DNA of 64,000 bases from Azolla caroliniana (lineage: Eukaryota > Polypodiophyta), in assembly GCA_043228905.1 (NCBI GenBank), contig JBHGNT010000016.1:5580001-5644000 (forward strand), given 5' to 3'. Below, one piece after another: positions 11,848-24,161 of the stretch (position 1 is its first letter; each line of letters opens with the position of its first letter). The notes beneath the pieces were generated by a model that saw only the letters and a program-made list of their open reading frames with translations, was not told the origin of the DNA and ran no database searches. A program made the position numbers and the translations under genes.

Positions 11848-12246
11848 CTCTTACCATTATCCGAGAATTAGGGTTTCAACTATATGGTTTGGTTTAGTGT
11901 GACCGAGGGGAGGTACCATTCATCGATAGCTTGCATTGACCCGTTATCTTCTTACGATCATTGTAGGTCTCTTGGTATGTGTATATGGATCCTTGGGAAT
12001 TCTCTCCTCTTACCATTATCCGAGAATTAGGGTTTCAACTCTATGGTTTGGTTTCGCGTGATTAGGAGGGGGGGGGGGGGGGGGGGGGGGGGGCGCATTC
12101 ATTGATAGCTTGCATTGACCATTATCTTCTTAGAATCGTTGTAGGCCTCTTGGTCTGTCTATATCGACTTTCATTCATTGATAGCTTGCATTGACCATTA
12201 TCTTCTTAGAATCGTTGTAGGCCTCTTGGTCTGTCTATATCGACTT
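11848..12246 (+). repeat. 159-bp tandem repeat, two and a half units, with a 26-G run
   Basis: Two units begin with 'ctcttaccattatccgag' at 11848 and 12007, a period of 159 bp, followed by a partial third of about 75 bp (12171-12246) repeating the second half. The unit includes 'gaattagggtttcaact' and 'gatagcttgcattgacc'. In the second unit the short 'gaggggagg' of the first is expanded into 26 consecutive G (12068-12093). Confidence 0.85.
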
Positions 12247-13870
12247 TGCACTGCCCATGACAAACCCCTTGTTTTTTTGTTGACATGCACAAATGCACTT
12301 AAACCTCACAACCACGTTATACTGCTAGTTAAGGAGCTTCGATTATTTCGCACCCCGACGATCACAAGGCATTTCCGAAGCCACGTTCCGTCTTAGACAC
12401 TTTTGCTCTGAGTTCGTCTTGATGTCGGAGATATATTCTAATGTAAAACAGGAAAATAAGGAAATTGATAAGAAAAGAAAGAGACTGAGAGAGAATTGTC
12501 GATCTACCTGACCACCCTCAAGCCCTAAATGGGGCCCCATACCACCTTTATGGTCTTCGAATCGTACCTAGTACTAGCATGTGCTCGCTGCAAGAGTCTG
12601 TTCACCATGAGATCACGATTTTGACATAGTTGAATGATCCCCCAATGAGGTTGGTTAGGCCTCATATTTATGCCAAACGTAGGGCCCCCAAGCAAGTTCA
12701 CACTTGGCCTTCAAGGGTTGTCTCAATCCCTAGGATTAAAAGTAATCCTCCCTCTTTACATTCTCAAATAACCCTCGCACTCTTATCCTCATGTGTAGAA
12801 AACTACGATACAAACTTCCATATGTGAATGTCATTATTGGTAAATAGTATGTGTATCACCTAGGTTTCCTACTAACGTTGGCCTAGCCATTTCACACTTG
12901 TAAAACAACCAATGGACGTCACATTGACGAGTTTTCTATTTTAGATGCTTTAAATAATCATGTGAGGAATGTCATTATATTTGTATATGTGAATGTCATA
13001 AACAATGCAACAATATGTGCTTAAGCACAATATTAACACATTGCCTTCATACAATACGGTTTAACTTGGACACTAAAATTGCCATATTTTCCATAGAACA
13101 ATGAGTGAAAACAAAACCGCATTACAACCCGTGACACTATGTTTGTTGTCACAAAAAACAACAATATATTGGTTTGGGTGAAATTGTTTTCGGATCTAGG
13201 AATTGTTCTATGGAAGCTTGAAACTTTAGCTATCCATTGAATCAACATTAATAGCGCCAACACTACTCCGTGTTTCCGAATATTGGGCCTGTTTTTAACA
13301 CTCAAACCTTGGTTCATACACAACTTAAACAACTCAACATATTGATGAACACCATATTCAAATGGATTTAATGAGGTTAAATAAGGATTCAATATGACTG
13401 CATGAAAAAAAGCGAAGTAGTATTGTAAGAAAAGAGGATACAAAATGTGTCTTTGCTTAGAGATGCAGTGAGTCCTGTTAAGAGGCTACATGTGTGGAAA
13501 TAAAGTAGAGCACTTGTCTTTATTAAGCAAGACCTCTAATAAGTACCATTTTCAACAAAACATTGCCTTGTATTGCAAAGTAGTTGTTGATCTTAATCTC
13601 TAAACCTACTCCATTCATTCTAACCATCATGGTGATTGAATATGTTGAACACCACAAAAACCCCTCGTGTCCACAGTTCAATTCCATGCACTCATTGTCA
13701 ACTAACATCGGTGGTGTATATGGTATACCTCCATTTGATGCCACTTGTGCACATATGTATAGATGAACTGGGAAAATAAGTGCTCGCTCACATTCACGTG
13801 CCAACACATTGTGCCAAAACGTTTTATTTCATGGATATCGGTGGCAATAATAAGCTAATAAGCTATGGTA
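12247..13870. other. Intergenic region 3' of DXS without a recognisable gene
   Basis: There are a few medium open frames on the minus strand (13033-13443, 13523-13807), but no domain, no splice-linked partners and no repeat boundary that I can identify. The part next to 13903 would hold the DXS 3' UTR. Confidence 0.45.
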
Positions 13871-13902
13871 CATTTGATACACGACTTGGCAAGACATCAT
13901 CC

Positions 13903-16900
13903 TCATGACATGATCTCCAATGCTTCCCTTGATCTCCCAAGGATCTTCAAAACTGATGCGGCAATATGCGCAGATGTAAGACCGGCTTGTGCTAGTTGAT
14001 CGGCCGGAGCTCCATGCTCAATATATGCATCCGGGAGAACAATTGGTCTCCACTGTCAAAAGATAGACCAAACATGAATTGTTAAAAAGACCCATCAATA
14101 ATACATATGTGCGTATGTGCATGTATATAGGCATGAATACATACATACATGTGTATATATGTACGTCTACATATGTGCATATGTGTCTACACGTATGTGC
14201 ATGCATGTCATGCATATCTACGCGCATATGTATGTATGTATGTATGTAAGTAGGTATACATACAGTATGTGGTATGTATGTACATGTATATTTGTATATA
14301 TGCATGTATGTATGTGTCTGTATATATGTATGTATGCATGGTATGTATATATGGATGGATGGATGTGTGTGTGTGTGTGTATGTATGCATGTATGTAAGA
14401 CTGTACGTATGTACAAGGCAGAGATGATGGGCGACGGAAGAGCTGTACCTTGACATTCCCGTCCAAGAGTCCATCCAAAGACATGAACTGAGCCACATGT
14501 GATCCAAAACCTCCCACTGATCCTTCCTCTGCAGTGAAGATGATCTCGTGATGCCGGGCTAGTTCCCGGATAAGCTCCCGATCGAGCGGCTTGCAGAACC
14601 GAGCATCGGCCACCGTCACGGAAAGCCCGTGATTCTCCAACTGACTCCGAGCCATGAGAAGGTTCTGGACGATGGTCCCATAGCCAAGGAGGGCAACTCT
14701 TGTTCCTTCAGCTAATATCCTTCCCTTGCCAATCTGGTTGGGAGCAACAACATCGCCACATATGGAATAAGGTCCATGAATCATCGATGACAAAACTGAG
14801 GTTTTTCTATCTCACAGTAGCTTTGCATTTATGGCATTTGCTTACCTCTAAAGGAATCCCCTTGTTTCCGAGAGGGAGTTCCGTGCCTATGCCATTGCCT
14901 CGAGGATATCGGAAGCAACTCGGGCGGTCATCGATGGCGGCTGCAGTGGCCACCATGTGGAAAAGCTCAGTTTCATCGGATGGTGCCATTACAATCATGT
15001 TCGGAAGGCACGCCATGTATGCGACATCAAAGGCTCCACAATGTGTCGGGCCATCCGCACCCACGAGCCCTGCCCTATCCATGGCAAACCGAACTGGCAA
15101 CTTTTGAAGATCTACATCATGAACCACCTGAAGAAACCCAACAAAAGTACCCATTTTCAGCCCTCTACTTGAGCAATCATGGGCAACATAGATGGCAGTT
15201 TACTACATCATATGCATATAAAGTGTTTGTGAGAAAGTTTAGGATACGTGATCGAATCCTTTGCACGAGCAGCCAAGGGCTTGGGGAACTAGGGATTAAG
15301 TTAGGATTTAGATTTTGGGTTTTAGAATAAGTTAGAATGAGAGATGAATCCTTGACTAGACGACTTGAAATATGTATCTACATCTTGGACCAAGCACCAA
15401 AGTTAAGAATCCTTTGGCATACAAGTTAAGGCTTAGGATTCAGGGACAAGTAGACTAGGGTAGGAAGAGAGATGAAACCTTTGCAGGCACCTTAAATATA
15501 TGTGACCAAATCATGGACCAGCTAGAGAAACAAACTAAGATACTTATTCAATCTTCTGGTTGAAAAATCATGTGCAATGCAACTATATGAGATTAATGTA
15601 TCACAACCATGGAAAATGTGCTTCCAGGAAGCACCCCCTCCTGTTAAGCTCGATACAAGAATATTACGATCGAGAGGTGAATATTTTGCATATGAACTAA
15701 ATGTGTTGCCCAAGACAGTAATCCAGAGAAAATCCTAAAGTGGAGAGCGGCCGAAAATTTAAACCTGATCATATGCTCTTTGGAGAAAGGAAGAATAGAT
15801 AGCACAGAAAGGTTTCAATCCTTCACAAGCTAAACCAGCTGCGAAAGTGACACCGTGTTGCTCTGCAATGCCTACATCAAAGCATCGTTCAGGAAACCGT
15901 TTCTGAAACATGTTGAGGCCAGTGCCACCCCCCATTGCAGCATGAATAGCAATTACTTTAGAATCAGCTTCGGCTTCAGCAATCAATGCCTCAGCAAAGT
16001 AAGTCGTATATGGCTGGGTTAGGCTTTTTCCCTTGAATTGCTTCCCGGTAGGAGGATCAAATTTAACCACTCCTGCATCCAGAAAGGTAAAAAAAAACAT
16101 CCATATGATTTATGTGTTCATGTTGACAGAAAGGAATTATTCAGGCAATACTAACCATGATACTTGTCGGAAGCTCTTTCAGCATACGGATATCCACGCC
16201 CTTTCTCGGTAACAACATGGATCAAGACTGGGCCAGATGTGTGTGTATCTTTCACTTCATTCAAAATCGTCACGAGGTCATCAATATTATGGCCATCGAC
16301 CGGACCAATGTAATAGAGTCCAAGCTCTTCAAACAAAGTGGATCCAGAGCCACTTATCATTCCTCGAGCATATTCATCAACTTTGGCTGCTAGCGAGTGC
16401 ATTGGGCCTCCAATTTGCTTGGTAACACCCTAACAAACATTCACATACATTGGTTAAACCTATCATTTTTTTTCTACCCTGAAAATGTAAGGGTTGGATC
16501 ATGTGAAATAAAATCTGAAAACCCAACCTTTGCCACTTCTCGAAGTTCTCTTAGTGGTTTGCTTGATTGCAATCTACTCAGAGCACTGCTTAAAGCACCC
16601 ACTGGCGGTGCTGGGCCATCCAATGTTGCCGTAGGCAAAGAAACTTGTTTGTTGTCATTCAATATGACAATCATATTTGAATCGAGATACCCAGCATTGT
16701 TCATTGCTTCATATGCTTGCCCAGCAGTCATTGCTCCATCGCCAATAATTGCGACAACATGGTTTCTCTTCCCTTTGAGATCTCTCCCAACAGCCATTCC
16801 TACAAAACCATGAAACCTCTTTCACTTTCCTATATAATGCATTTGAACCAAGAGAATACCACATGAAGAATCAATGATGGTTGTGGTCCAAGAAAGCATG

Positions 16901-19182
16901 GTTGAGTGATAGCACAAGAGTTTTATTTGGCACAAGACTATTGGGGCGGGGTTGGAATAGCTGTTTGAAGGTGTTGAAAAGATGCTATTGAACAAATTAA
17001 ACTGTGAAATAGCTGTTTGACGGTATTGAAAAGATGAGATAAGAATTATATAATTTTTTGACTACCCCCAATTTTATTCTGCTTTGAAACTTGAGATTTG
17101 CAACATGTTGTTATTAGATGAGCTCAGTGAACAATTATTGAATAATCCAAATTAGTGTATCACCCAACCATGCTTCCACATATTAGAAGTTTTGGGTTTT
17201 GGGTTCCATCTATTACATATACAAATAGACATCATTGAAGATATGGTGTTGGAAGGACTTACCTAAGCCAGCAGATATACTGGTTGAACTATGGCCAGCA
17301 CCAAAGGCATCATGATCACTTTCTGCCCGCTTTGTAAACCCTGATAGGCCATTCGTCTGTCGAAGTGTATTCATTCTTGATCTCCGCCCAGTCAAAATCT
17401 TGTGCGGATAGGCCTATGTGGAGGAAAAAGGCATTAATCACTAGATGCCGTGCCCTAGTGAGGAAAGGAACTCTATATGCAAAATAGTAAGAAAGAATGC
17501 ACCATAGGTTGCAAGCCTTATAGGTGTATGTTTCCAGACCGTAGTTGCCAAATCATAGCCATCCGAATCATGGCCCTATCTACACAAAATAACCCACATA
17601 TTTATCCAGACCACAGCTATCAGTACTGTGGCACTACCTATTTGTACCAAGGTCCTCTGTCCAGACCATATCTATCCAAACCATAGCCATCTGAAATGTG
17701 GTTATCCACAAGCTAAGGGTCATATCACTGGCCTCACTGACTCCTTAGTAGATGATTATGAGCATGCTTGTAACCTCAATTGAAAAATGGCCATCTTACT
17801 CTCATCCATATCCTCAAAATGCATCCCATGTGATAATGATATAGTGCATGTAAGTACAGGATCAAGAGTGTATATGGATGGATGTATGGACACAGTGTAT
17901 GAACACACATGTTTGTATTAATTATGTACATATAAAAATGCATCTATGTATGTATATATATGTATGTATGTATATATATATATATGTGTGTGGATGGATA
18001 GATGCATGCATGCATGAATTTACCTGGTGTCCTACATCCCATAGGAATTTGTCTTCGGGGGTGTTGAACACATAATGGAGAGCTACAGTGAGCTCGACAA
18101 CTCCCAAGCTTGAGCCAAGATGACCACCTGTTTTCGACACGGAGAAGATAATATCCGATCGCAACTCGTCGGAAAGCTGTTTCAATTCCTACACTCAAAA
18201 TAAACCCACAAATCGAGCTAAAGAACATATGAATGATCCACTTCAATACTTGAAAATATCTCTTTCTCACAAGGACTTATACATAGTCCATTTTATTGTT
18301 GAAAGAGCCAAAAAATAAAAGTGCACTCTTCCATAACACACCTTAAGCTTCAAGTTCTTCATGTGTAAAGGATAATTTATTGTATCCAGAAGAGGTGTAT
18401 CAGGCTTCTCTGCGTAATACTCTCCTTTCTCTGTCAAGGCTCCAACAATCAAGCCCTGATTTCATAAACAACAAAACAAATCCTCATTCCACATATACTG
18501 CACGGATAGATTAGGATTTCGAAAATATGGCGTTATTAAGGTTAAGGTTTAACTGAACAACATTAGATTTTTCTAATATTCATAGGGCTTCCACAATGAG
18601 GGTTTGAGAGGTTACATTTTGCATGATTAGAGTTTATAAATTAGGGCTTTTCTAATAGCAGGGTTTGTATGATTTATAGGGTTTCAAAAGTTAAAAGGTT
18701 TGCATGATTAGAAATTACAACATTAGGGTTTCTAAGGCTAGGATTTGTAACATTATGGCTCGCAACATTAGGGTTTTCAAGGTTAACCTAAAACTTGCAG
18801 ATTCTAAACTTAGAAACCCTAACATTAATCTTGCAAATCCTGAAATTAAATCCCTAATTCTTAATCTTGCAAATTCTGACATTGTAAACCCCTAGAATTA
18901 ATCGTGCAAACCCTAACAGTATAGATCCTAATCTTTGAATTTGCAGGACCTAATGGTGGAAGCCCGTAGCTTTTTTTCAAAAGACAAAAGGATTAGGGGG
19001 GTATATCCACAGACCTCCATATTCGACCGTCTGAAAGCCTTGGTGGGCGGTTGTTTCTTGAGCTGCAATGGCGATCCAAAGAGATGAGAGGAAGCCAGGG
19101 ATACAGAAGAGGAGGCGCCCACAAGAGGATGAAGGCAGGGCTGGGGAGAGAGAGGAATGGCGGGGCAATGAGAGGCAGCCAT
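13903..19182 (-). CDS. DXS: 1-deoxy-D-xylulose-5-phosphate synthase, 10 exons, complete
   Basis: The enzyme joins pyruvate and glyceraldehyde 3-phosphate, using thiamine diphosphate, in the first step of the plastid MEP isoprenoid pathway. Exons read on the minus strand are 19182-19015, 18455-18342, 18188-18024, 17413-17263, 16799-16528, 16429-16156, 16072-15765, 15127-14846, 14733-14449 and 14052-13903 (stop 13905-13903). All introns are GT-AG and the frame stays open for 722 codons, the usual plant length. Exon 1 encodes a Ser/Pro-rich start typical of a chloroplast transit peptide, and its ATG sits in CCATGG. Exon 5 holds the thiamine-diphosphate site, GDGAMT through NDN. Exon 7 holds the catalytic Glu in DVGIAEQH. 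Exon 8 holds the transketolase pyrimidine-domain motif MDRAGLVG with THCGAFD. The least certain junction is the exon 1 donor (GAG|GTCTGT), chosen because it alone keeps phase. One residue after EQH is Gly where many plant enzymes have Ala. I cannot assign the DXS class (type 1 or 2). Confidence 0.96.
14100..14412 (+). repeat. ATGT-rich microsatellite in DXS intron 9
   Basis: The last DXS intron (14053-14448) is mostly degenerate (ATGT)n/(GTAT)n with short (GGAT)n and (GT)n runs. Long open frames through it on either strand are products of the tetranucleotide repeat, not genes. Confidence 0.9.
17480..18010. repeat. Repeats in DXS intron 3
   Basis: Intron 3 (17414-18023) contains several loosely repeated 'ccagaccatagctatcc'-type segments at 17530-17700 and a (TATG)n/(TA)n microsatellite at about 17945-17990. 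No exon is visible in it. Confidence 0.6.
18520..18935 (+). repeat. Degenerate telomere-like repeats in DXS intron 1
   Basis: Intron 1 (18456-19014) consists largely of diverged TTTAGGG/TTAGGGTTT-like units on the plus strand (about 18590-18790) that switch to AACCCTAA-like units further on (about 18810-18920). The pattern is imperfect throughout. Confidence 0.65.
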
Positions 19183-19470
19183 GGAAGAGACAGAGACAGA
19201 GACAGAGAGACTCTAAAAGAAATCAAGGAATGGCTATGGAGTTACAAGTTAGGACAGTGAGAGAGGAGGAGGAGGAGGAGGCAAAGTAAGTGATCGATGG
19301 ATTGAGCTCCAAAGGAGATAGATTAGATTAGATATATATATACATACATACATACATATATATATCTATCTATATGCAGAGTCTTTTCCCCTTTCAATTC
19401 TCCTCCAATCAGAGATCTCTGCTCTCTGTCAGGGAAGGATTGCCCCCCTTTACTTAGCCTTATCTATCTC
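19183..19470 (-). promoter_or_regulatory. Short DXS upstream region, CT-rich leader
   Basis: Reading upstream from the DXS ATG (minus strand), the leader is pyrimidine-rich with (CTCTGT)n just before the start and (CCT)n farther up. Beyond it lies an (AT)(AC) microsatellite at about 19330-19375. LINE-derived sequence begins near 19475-19513, so the unique upstream region is only about 300 bp. No single TATA box can be picked with confidence. Confidence 0.5.
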
Positions 19471-20062
19471 TCTTGGTGAAAACCACACAATTATATTAAT
19501 AACTGTGTGTTAAAAACACTGCATTCATACATACTTAAGAGTTAGAATGGGTATCATCGGACCAAAGTATGGTCCTACATCTATAACCCCAAAGGCATAT
19601 TCCCCCCCCGATCGATCGAAACTCTCCGAATGAAGACCTCCTTCGTTCGCTACACGTGACAATTTAGAATGCGAAACTACATTTTTTAAAGATATAACGT
19701 CCTGCCACCATCCATGATCACATCTGTGTATTCTCTCCCATTCTTCATCGGCCTTAGATGATAGCCATCCCAACGACTCGATGGAGCAAATAATACAGAA
19801 GATTAGAGTAAGCACATGTAATAATAATAAGAAGAAGAATAAATGGTGCTTGACCCCGTAAACACCGATCAAACCCTAAACCTCCCTTTGTTTGTACATG
19901 TAAAGGACCTTGCATTGATGCAATATTTTGATGTTGTTGCCAGATAAACCCATAAATAAGTGGGATTCTGATATTGTTGCTAGATAAACCCATAAATAGG
20001 CGGGATGCGTAATAATTGTCGCGCTTCGACAAGCTCCAAAATTCTTTGAGATGAAGCCTCAA

Positions 20063-23050
20063 CTATATCTCCCACCTCTTTGACCCCCAAACAAAACAAA
20101 CAATTAAACTTAGAGCGCAATCTCTCCTTTCCTGGCCAACATAATAACCGAAAGACACGGGTAATTCTTTTTGCAAAGAATTACATTGCTCTCTACTAGG
20201 TGATGGTTTCCATACACATAACAAGAGGGCTTCTTGCCATGAGATAACCAAGTGTTGAACATATGAAGAGCCCGAAATCTTAAGTGAAATACATCCATTC
20301 AATAATTGCCACCATAAAGCCTTAATCGTTGTCCTCCCATGTGTTAAACCCTTGTTCTCAATTAAATATTGAACAATAGATATCCATGGTTGTGAGTTCG
20401 AACACATGTTTTGCAATAATGAAAATCTACGAGCCATCATATGCATAGATAAGTCCAATATTCTAGCCCCCCCCCCCGCAGGGTTTCTAGATGATTCCAC
20501 ACAACCCATGTGATTCCCACCTTATCCCTCTTCTTCCACAACAAATATCGAAGAGGTTACAAACCAGAATGCAAAGTCGTCTTTGTCTATAGCAACAATG
20601 GCAAGTAATATAATATCATAGGTTCCATAATACATTGTACAACATTCAAGCGTACATGAAATGGCCAAGATTGTGACTTCCAATACATGAATTTGCCCCT
20701 TAACCTACTAGACATTCATTCAATCAATTGACCATTTGTAACATTCATTCCTAATGGATTGCCGAAGTATCGAAAAATAGAGCCTTTCTTCACCATGGAT
20801 CCTTGTCATCCTAAACATTCCAAATCCCTTTGAGTGCATGATATGAGACTAGACTTCCTCCAATTAATATGTAATCCAGTAGCCAATGCGAATTGGTTCC
20901 ATACAAGCATCCCCTTCTTGAGATTCTCTCGTGAGGCTTGTAGAAACATGAAAGAATCATCTGCCAAAGCTTGTGCTACTAATTGCCCTCCAAACGGAAG
21001 GTGTAGACCCACAATGTCACCATTTGTTGCAAGCCTTGCTAGCATCACTAACAAGGGATGGGTAATAATAGCAAACAACAATGGGTTAAGAGGGCATCCT
21101 TGACGAATGGATATTGTGAGGGCAATATCTGATGTAACTCCCCCATTAAGCATTACTCGAGACACCACACCTTGTCCTAATAAAAATATGAGTCGAGACA
21201 TACGGTCCAAAGCCCATTGTATGCATTAACCCAGAAACAAAGGACCAATTAACATGATCATAATGCTTTCTCCAAATCCAATTGCACCATAATCAATTCT
21301 TGATGAGTGTTTCTCGCATAATCCATGGTCATTTGAACATTCAACACATTATGCAATATATTCCTACTTGCAATAAAACCATATTAGGCAGGATGTATCA
21401 ACTTTGGTGAATACTTTTGTAATCTATTTGGCAAGACCTTTGTAAATACCTTATACAACCCCCCTATCAAAGAAATAGGTCCCCATTGATGAAATGACTC
21501 CGAAGATGCTACCTTTGGAACTAATTTAATTAGACCAACTTTCCAAGCTTGAGGCATGCAACCAAAATCCCAACAATGTTGAAACATCAAAGTTAAGGGC
21601 CCCTTTGAAATGTTTGAATATCGCTTAAAAACTTCATTTGTCAAGCCATCCCAGTCAGGGCTCTTACCACTAGGAACATGCCTTAAATTCGTATCCACCT
21701 CATCCTTAGTGAAATCCGCATCCAATTCATGACTAATGAGGTCATGCACAATACATACATCCAACCACATCATAAAACTCATGACATGCCCTACTCACCT
21801 CGTTTTGTCATTAACAATTGTGGGCCAATCAACTCCTTAAAGTAATGAACACAATGTTAATTATTCTAGTTACAAGATCCACTATCAATTCATCCTCTTG
21901 CTTCACATGTATCACATTCGATCGAGCATAAGTAGGATGTAACGCTTGGAAAAACAAATGAGATTGACATTGATTATCTATTCGCATAACGATAACTTTG
22001 GCATTGCAACTAAGAAATAATAACCTGCAATTGACTTTGGATATCCAAAAATTCCTCATCTAATGGTACATGTATCAATAATGCATTAAACCTGGAAAGA
22101 ACTTGTGAGAATTGTCAAAGAAGACCTCTTCTTCGTTGAGCATTAGTTGCTCCATATATACGATGAATGATCTTAATGTTTCGTAACGTGATATCCCATG
22201 CTTTAATTCCTTTAAGATTCACTTCTTGTGAAAAATTTACCAAAATTTGCTCCATGAGAGAATCAAAGTGAGGTTGAAGCAAAAGAGAAGAGTTAAAGCG
22301 TAATGGAGACTTTCCAAGTAAGGATTTATACATGTCAATTGCATGACAACAAACCTCCAAACAAATAGGAAAGTGATATGAAGTTCCTACATCTTATAGA
22401 ACTGTCATATGAAGTGATATCGGTAAAAAAGAATCACAGTGCACCACATACATTCTATCTAGCTGACTCCATGTTTGTCTATGTTGAGCAGATTGGAAAG
22501 TAAAACCTAGATCATTCCCATGCAACCATGTCCAAACATCCAACTTCAAAATCTCCATAGCCAATGAATCCCAAGCAAGGTGCTTAGGATCATCCATGAT
22601 TGAATGTTCCGTCGTAGATTGAGATGCATCAACACACATGTTTAGATCACCCATAAGTAATATTGGATGACCCACACATATGGTATGGAGTGAGCCCCAT
22701 AATGCAATACGTTGAGTGGCTTGGTTAGGGGCATAAATCCCAATCCCCCACACAACCTCGCCCAAAAACGTGATTTTTAGAACCAAAAACCAACCATAAG
22801 GATCATTATGCACCACTTGAGGATAATATTTATCCCGCACGATTAATACCACGCCTTAATAATGATTATTAAGATGTCATGCATAGAATGATGAATATCC
22901 ACGCAAATGAACTGTGGATCCTACTAGCTCATGACACTTATGTTCAACTGCACATAATACATCCCATACTTTACTTAACAAAGTTTCCCATAATATATAC
23001 TTCTTATGAGGAGAACATGCCCCTCTCACATTCCATGTTACCACTTTCAT
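20063..23050 (-). pseudogene. LINE ORF2 (endonuclease-reverse transcriptase), broken
   Basis: A plausible ORF2 start at 23050 reads M-K-V-V-T-W-N-V-R-G, the standard opening of the AP endonuclease. Two stops interrupt it soon after (22877-22879 and 22856-22858). The endonuclease continues with 'GIYAPNQAT' and the catalytic 'GDLNMCVDA' (about 22620-22740). The reverse transcriptase follows with 'GKSPDWDGLTNEVF', 'WGPISLI', 'IRQGCPLNPLLF' and a polymerase box 'ALADDS' (about 20960), all broken between 21830 and 20800. A Trp/His-rich zf-RVT-like end is seen near 20230-20280. At least four frameshifts or stops are visible, so the copy is dead. Confidence 0.88.
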
Positions 23051-23074
23051 TCAATCAACAGTGTTATGGGTGCA

Positions 23075-23330
23075 CTTGCTCCTTTAAAGCAACCGATGTC
23101 ATGAAACTAGTCAAAGCATGTTCCAATGTTGCATATGGATTCTCATGCACCACATCCTTAGGGGTGTCTATCGAAATCTTTTGTTTACCTCCCTCCACTT
23201 GACGAAAACCTCAAGAATTCAATGAATTTACAACCCGTCTCAATTAATCAAATTGAAGGTCAAGGGGTACCACTATTTTACCTTGCACAAAGGAATCATG
23301 TGAAGAACCAACCTCCAGCAGTACCTTATG
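23075..23330 (-). pseudogene. Possible C-terminal piece of LINE ORF1
   Basis: Directly upstream of the ORF2 start the minus strand has an open segment containing 'ISIDTPKDVVHENPYATLEH' that stops just before ORF2. Its position and spacing fit the ORF1 end of an L1-type element. No zinc knuckle or other diagnostic motif is seen, so the assignment rests on position. Confidence 0.4.
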
Positions 23331-23933
23331 TATATATATATACTTAAAGAAATTAAATATTTCTCATGTTGTCTTTGAATGATCATCCAAACACTACAAT
23401 GGCACATTCATTAACTTGTACTCATATTGTTGATGAGAGTGAACGTGAAGACAAGTGGAGGAATTAACATTCATATGACCTCCTATAATGCCTTATACAC
23501 TATATTTTTTAGGAATGGATGTGTGCTTGTGTTACCTTTGGTTTGTTGTTGGTTGGTATTGATATCAACTCATGATGCCACAACATTGAAAAAAATCGTT
23601 AACATGCATCGTCATTGCCAATGAGGTTGAAGGATGGTTTATTTCAATTAGTTCATGATACCACGTAGTTGGTAGTGACGAGAAACACAAACTTGTATTA
23701 ATATTGCAAATGAAAAAAACCACAGTATCCATCGTGGAATCAAATGTCCCAATCAAATCGTAGAATGATAAATCGTCATTATTTGGAAAAGACACTACCA
23801 CATGAACAGAATCACCCTAGCATATTTCTATGAAAATAGATGATTGTGACTTTCCCAATAGCTAAACATGTGGTGTTTTATTTGCAACTCATTATTACGT
23901 TGTTTCCATGAATAATAAATTTAGTTGATGATT

Positions 23934-24161
23934 GACATCTGGCAATGATGTCACAAACTTGGATAATTATTGTTACTGAGGTTGGATTAAAGGATCTATT
24001 GCGTGATCATATCTCTATTCTATGCATTTTCATGATCAATCAAGATCGACATCTAGCAATGATGTCACAAACTTGGATAATTATTGTTACTGAGGTTGGA
24101 TTAAAGGATCAATTGCGTGATCATATCTCTATTCTATGCATTTTCGTGATCAATCAAGATC
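23934..24161 (+). repeat. Two tandem copies of a 114-bp unit
   Basis: The unit starting 'gacatctggcaatgatgtc' at 23934 is repeated at 24048 with very few changes (for example 'ctggc' to 'ctagc' and 'ggatctattg' to 'ggatcaattg'). The period is exactly 114 bp, and a plus-strand frame stays open through both copies (38-residue repeat). I do not recognise the peptide. Confidence 0.85.

Larger units (their letters stand above)
19475..23330 (-). mobile_element. L1-type LINE, decayed, minus strand
   Basis: The minus strand holds, in LINE order, an ORF1 C-terminal piece, ORF2 with AP endonuclease, reverse transcriptase and a C-terminal zf-RVT-like region, and a 3' region to about 19.5 kb. A part of the 3' half (about 19550-20100) is found again in the opposite orientation at 38.1-38.5 kb, and the extreme 3' stretch ('attaatataattgtgtg' plus 'ttttcaccaagagag') recurs near 29510-29545, confirming a dispersed family. 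I see no clear poly(A) tail or target-site duplication. Confidence 0.88.

Noticed and set aside
11848-12246. Possible CRISPR-like direct repeat spacing
   Set aside because: Only two and a half long units with repeated, not unique, spacers in a eukaryotic genome; a simple tandem repeat.
13033-13443. 136-codon minus-strand open frame
   Set aside because: No domain, signal, partner exon or codon pattern that I recognise; length is not exceptional for AT-rich intergenic plant DNA.
14018-14507. Long His/Tyr/Thr-rich open frames on both strands
   Set aside because: They are translations of the (ATGT)n microsatellite in DXS intron 9 and run through genuine splice sites.
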